This document shows positions 5,583 to 6,392 of a stretch of 6,392 nucleotides of DNA, in pieces. Origin of the DNA: an uncultured Acidimicrobiaceae bacterium (GTDB lineage: Bacteria; Actinomycetota; Acidimicrobiia; Acidimicrobiales; Ilumatobacteraceae); the NCBI GenBank assembly GCA_903904615.1, contig CAIVDG010000005.1, forward strand, positions 1-6,392, written 5' to 3'. Under the pieces are notes generated by a model. The model was not told where the DNA came from, searched no databases, and saw only the letters and a program-made list of their open reading frames with translations. Position 1 is the first letter of the stretch. Each line of letters starts with the position of its first letter. The position numbers and the translations under genes were made by a program.

Positions 5583-6392
5583 TTACGGACGAATTTCGTA
5601 GAAGGCGTTGATGTTGTGCTCAATGTCAAGGCGTTCAAATGAAGAGAAACCTGCGTGCCGCGCCATGTCTTCAGCACGTGTGGCCGACAACCCAAGGGTG
5701 CCCAGACCTTCAGCATCTGGCGCAGACATTGCTGAAGACATACAACTGAGAACACTGATGCCGTACAACAAAGACGCCATTGGATTCTTGGTGACATTCA
5801 GCTCGAGCGAATCATGTGCCTTGATGTCCACCAACAACCAGGTGCCATCGTCCGCAAGTGAGCGGCGGATTGTTTTCATCATTTCGGTCGGATGGGTCAT
5901 GTCATGAATGCAATCGAACGTACAAATGAGATCGAAGGTTCCATCAATTGGAGTTTCTCTGGGGTCCGCAAAGGCGACATTGTTCAAGGGCTCTTCACGT
6001 AGGCGTTCATTAGCCCTGTCGAGTGCATAACGAGAGATGTCGTAACCGATGACCTCAGAATTTGGGTATGTCTTTGCGAGCAGTATCGCAAGTCCACCTG
6101 CCCCACAGCCAATATCTGCCACACGCGCACCCGCAGTAAGTTTCTGATGCATTCCGGCGAGAGCTGGAATAACTCGTGGAATGAGAAAGTTCTGGTTCCA
6201 CGGTTCGAAACTTCGTTCAATTCCCACTGCTCCTTCGGGACCATGTGAGTCGTAATCGTGACCGATGCCGGTTCGAAATGATTCGGGCATCTGATTGAGC
6301 GAACCCATTGTTTGAGGTAAGCGATGAAACATTCCCATTCCGTAAGCCGGATGATGCGGCGTAGCCAACACAGCCACTGCTTCAGGAGTAAG
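5583..6392 (-). CDS. SAM-dependent class I methyltransferase (Rv2258c-like), N-terminus beyond window
   Basis: The frame is open from the TAA at 5583-5585 through the right edge, leaving 269 visible residues. The visible protein begins LTPEAVAVLATPHHPAYG, which matches the link after an N-terminal winged-helix domain in this family. The GTG at 6377 is therefore probably not the real start. The Rossmann core has motif I VADIGCGAGG (91-100), GYDIS with acidic Asp118, and FDLICTFDCIHDM (153-165), where many family members read 'CIHDM'. LLVDIKAHDS (186-195) and the C-terminal IEHNINAFYEIR follow. Family members resemble mycobacterial Rv2258c and are predicted cytoplasmic small-molecule methyltransferases; the substrate is unknown. 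The gene is convergent with the peptidase gene, 60 bp away across the terminator. The family call is firm, the chemistry beyond methyl transfer is not. Confidence 0.88.
   Translation of the reverse strand, partial: LTPEAVAVLATPHHPAYGMGMFHRLPQTMGSLNQMPESFRTGIGHDYDSHGPEGAVGIERSFEPWNQNFLIPRVIPALAGMHQKLTAGARVADIGCGAGGLAILLAKTYPNSEVIGYDISRYALDRANERLREEPLNNVAFADPRETPIDGTFDLICTFDCIHDMTHPTEMMKTIRRSLADDGTWLLVDIKAHDSLELNVTKNPMASLLYGISVLSCMSSAMSAPDAEGLGTLGLSATRAEDMARHAGFSSFERLDIEHNINAFYEIRP

Noticed and set aside
6375..6377. GTG at 6377 as the methyltransferase start
   Set aside because: The frame continues to the window edge with LTPEA, which fits the family's interdomain sequence, so the real start should lie upstream of the window.

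Overview
The window looks like an ordinary chromosomal stretch of an actinobacterium. The clues are GTG starts next to ATG starts, few Shine-Dalgarno sequences, an actinobacterial-type heme A synthase, an Rv2258c-like methyltransferase, and a secreted M23 peptidase with Thr/Pro/Ala-rich linkers. GC content looks moderate by eye, and Acidimicrobiia (for example aquatic Ilumatobacter-like lineages) is my best guess. That placement is inference. I see no mobile element, CRISPR array, tRNA or rRNA.

Layout, left to right. A minus-strand pair comes first: a crotonase-family enoyl-CoA hydratase/isomerase (382-1188), followed 5 nt later by a GTG-started J-domain protein (376 to beyond position 1). 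The second gene is absent from a simple long-ORF list because it runs off the edge. Divergent from this pair, with only 18 bp between start codons, is a histidine-phosphatase (phosphoglycerate mutase-like) gene (1207-1902). It meets the heme A synthase gene ctaA (minus, 1899-2780) tail to tail, with the stop codons overlapping. Divergent from ctaA is an uncharacterised protein, which I place in a lipocalin/CrtC-AttH-like (DUF7064/7065-type) family (2856-3965). After a 174-nt non-coding stretch with several small hairpins and a proper Shine-Dalgarno comes a secreted cell-wall peptidase (4140-5522): signal peptide, three peptidoglycan-binding domains and an M23/LytM domain. A strong intrinsic terminator follows it. 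The last gene (minus, 5583 to beyond 6392) is a SAM-dependent methyltransferase whose N-terminal part lies outside the window.

The genes do not form one pathway. They are alternating single genes or short operons covering acyl-CoA metabolism, chaperone partnering, respiratory cofactor synthesis, wall remodelling and methyl transfer. The most notable signals are regulatory. Three start codons (1188, 2780, 2856) have a TANNNT hexamer 6-7 nt upstream, which fits leaderless transcription. The peptidase gene instead has a leader, a ribosome binding site and mutually exclusive base-pairing around that site. I found no convincing new defence or mobile system.
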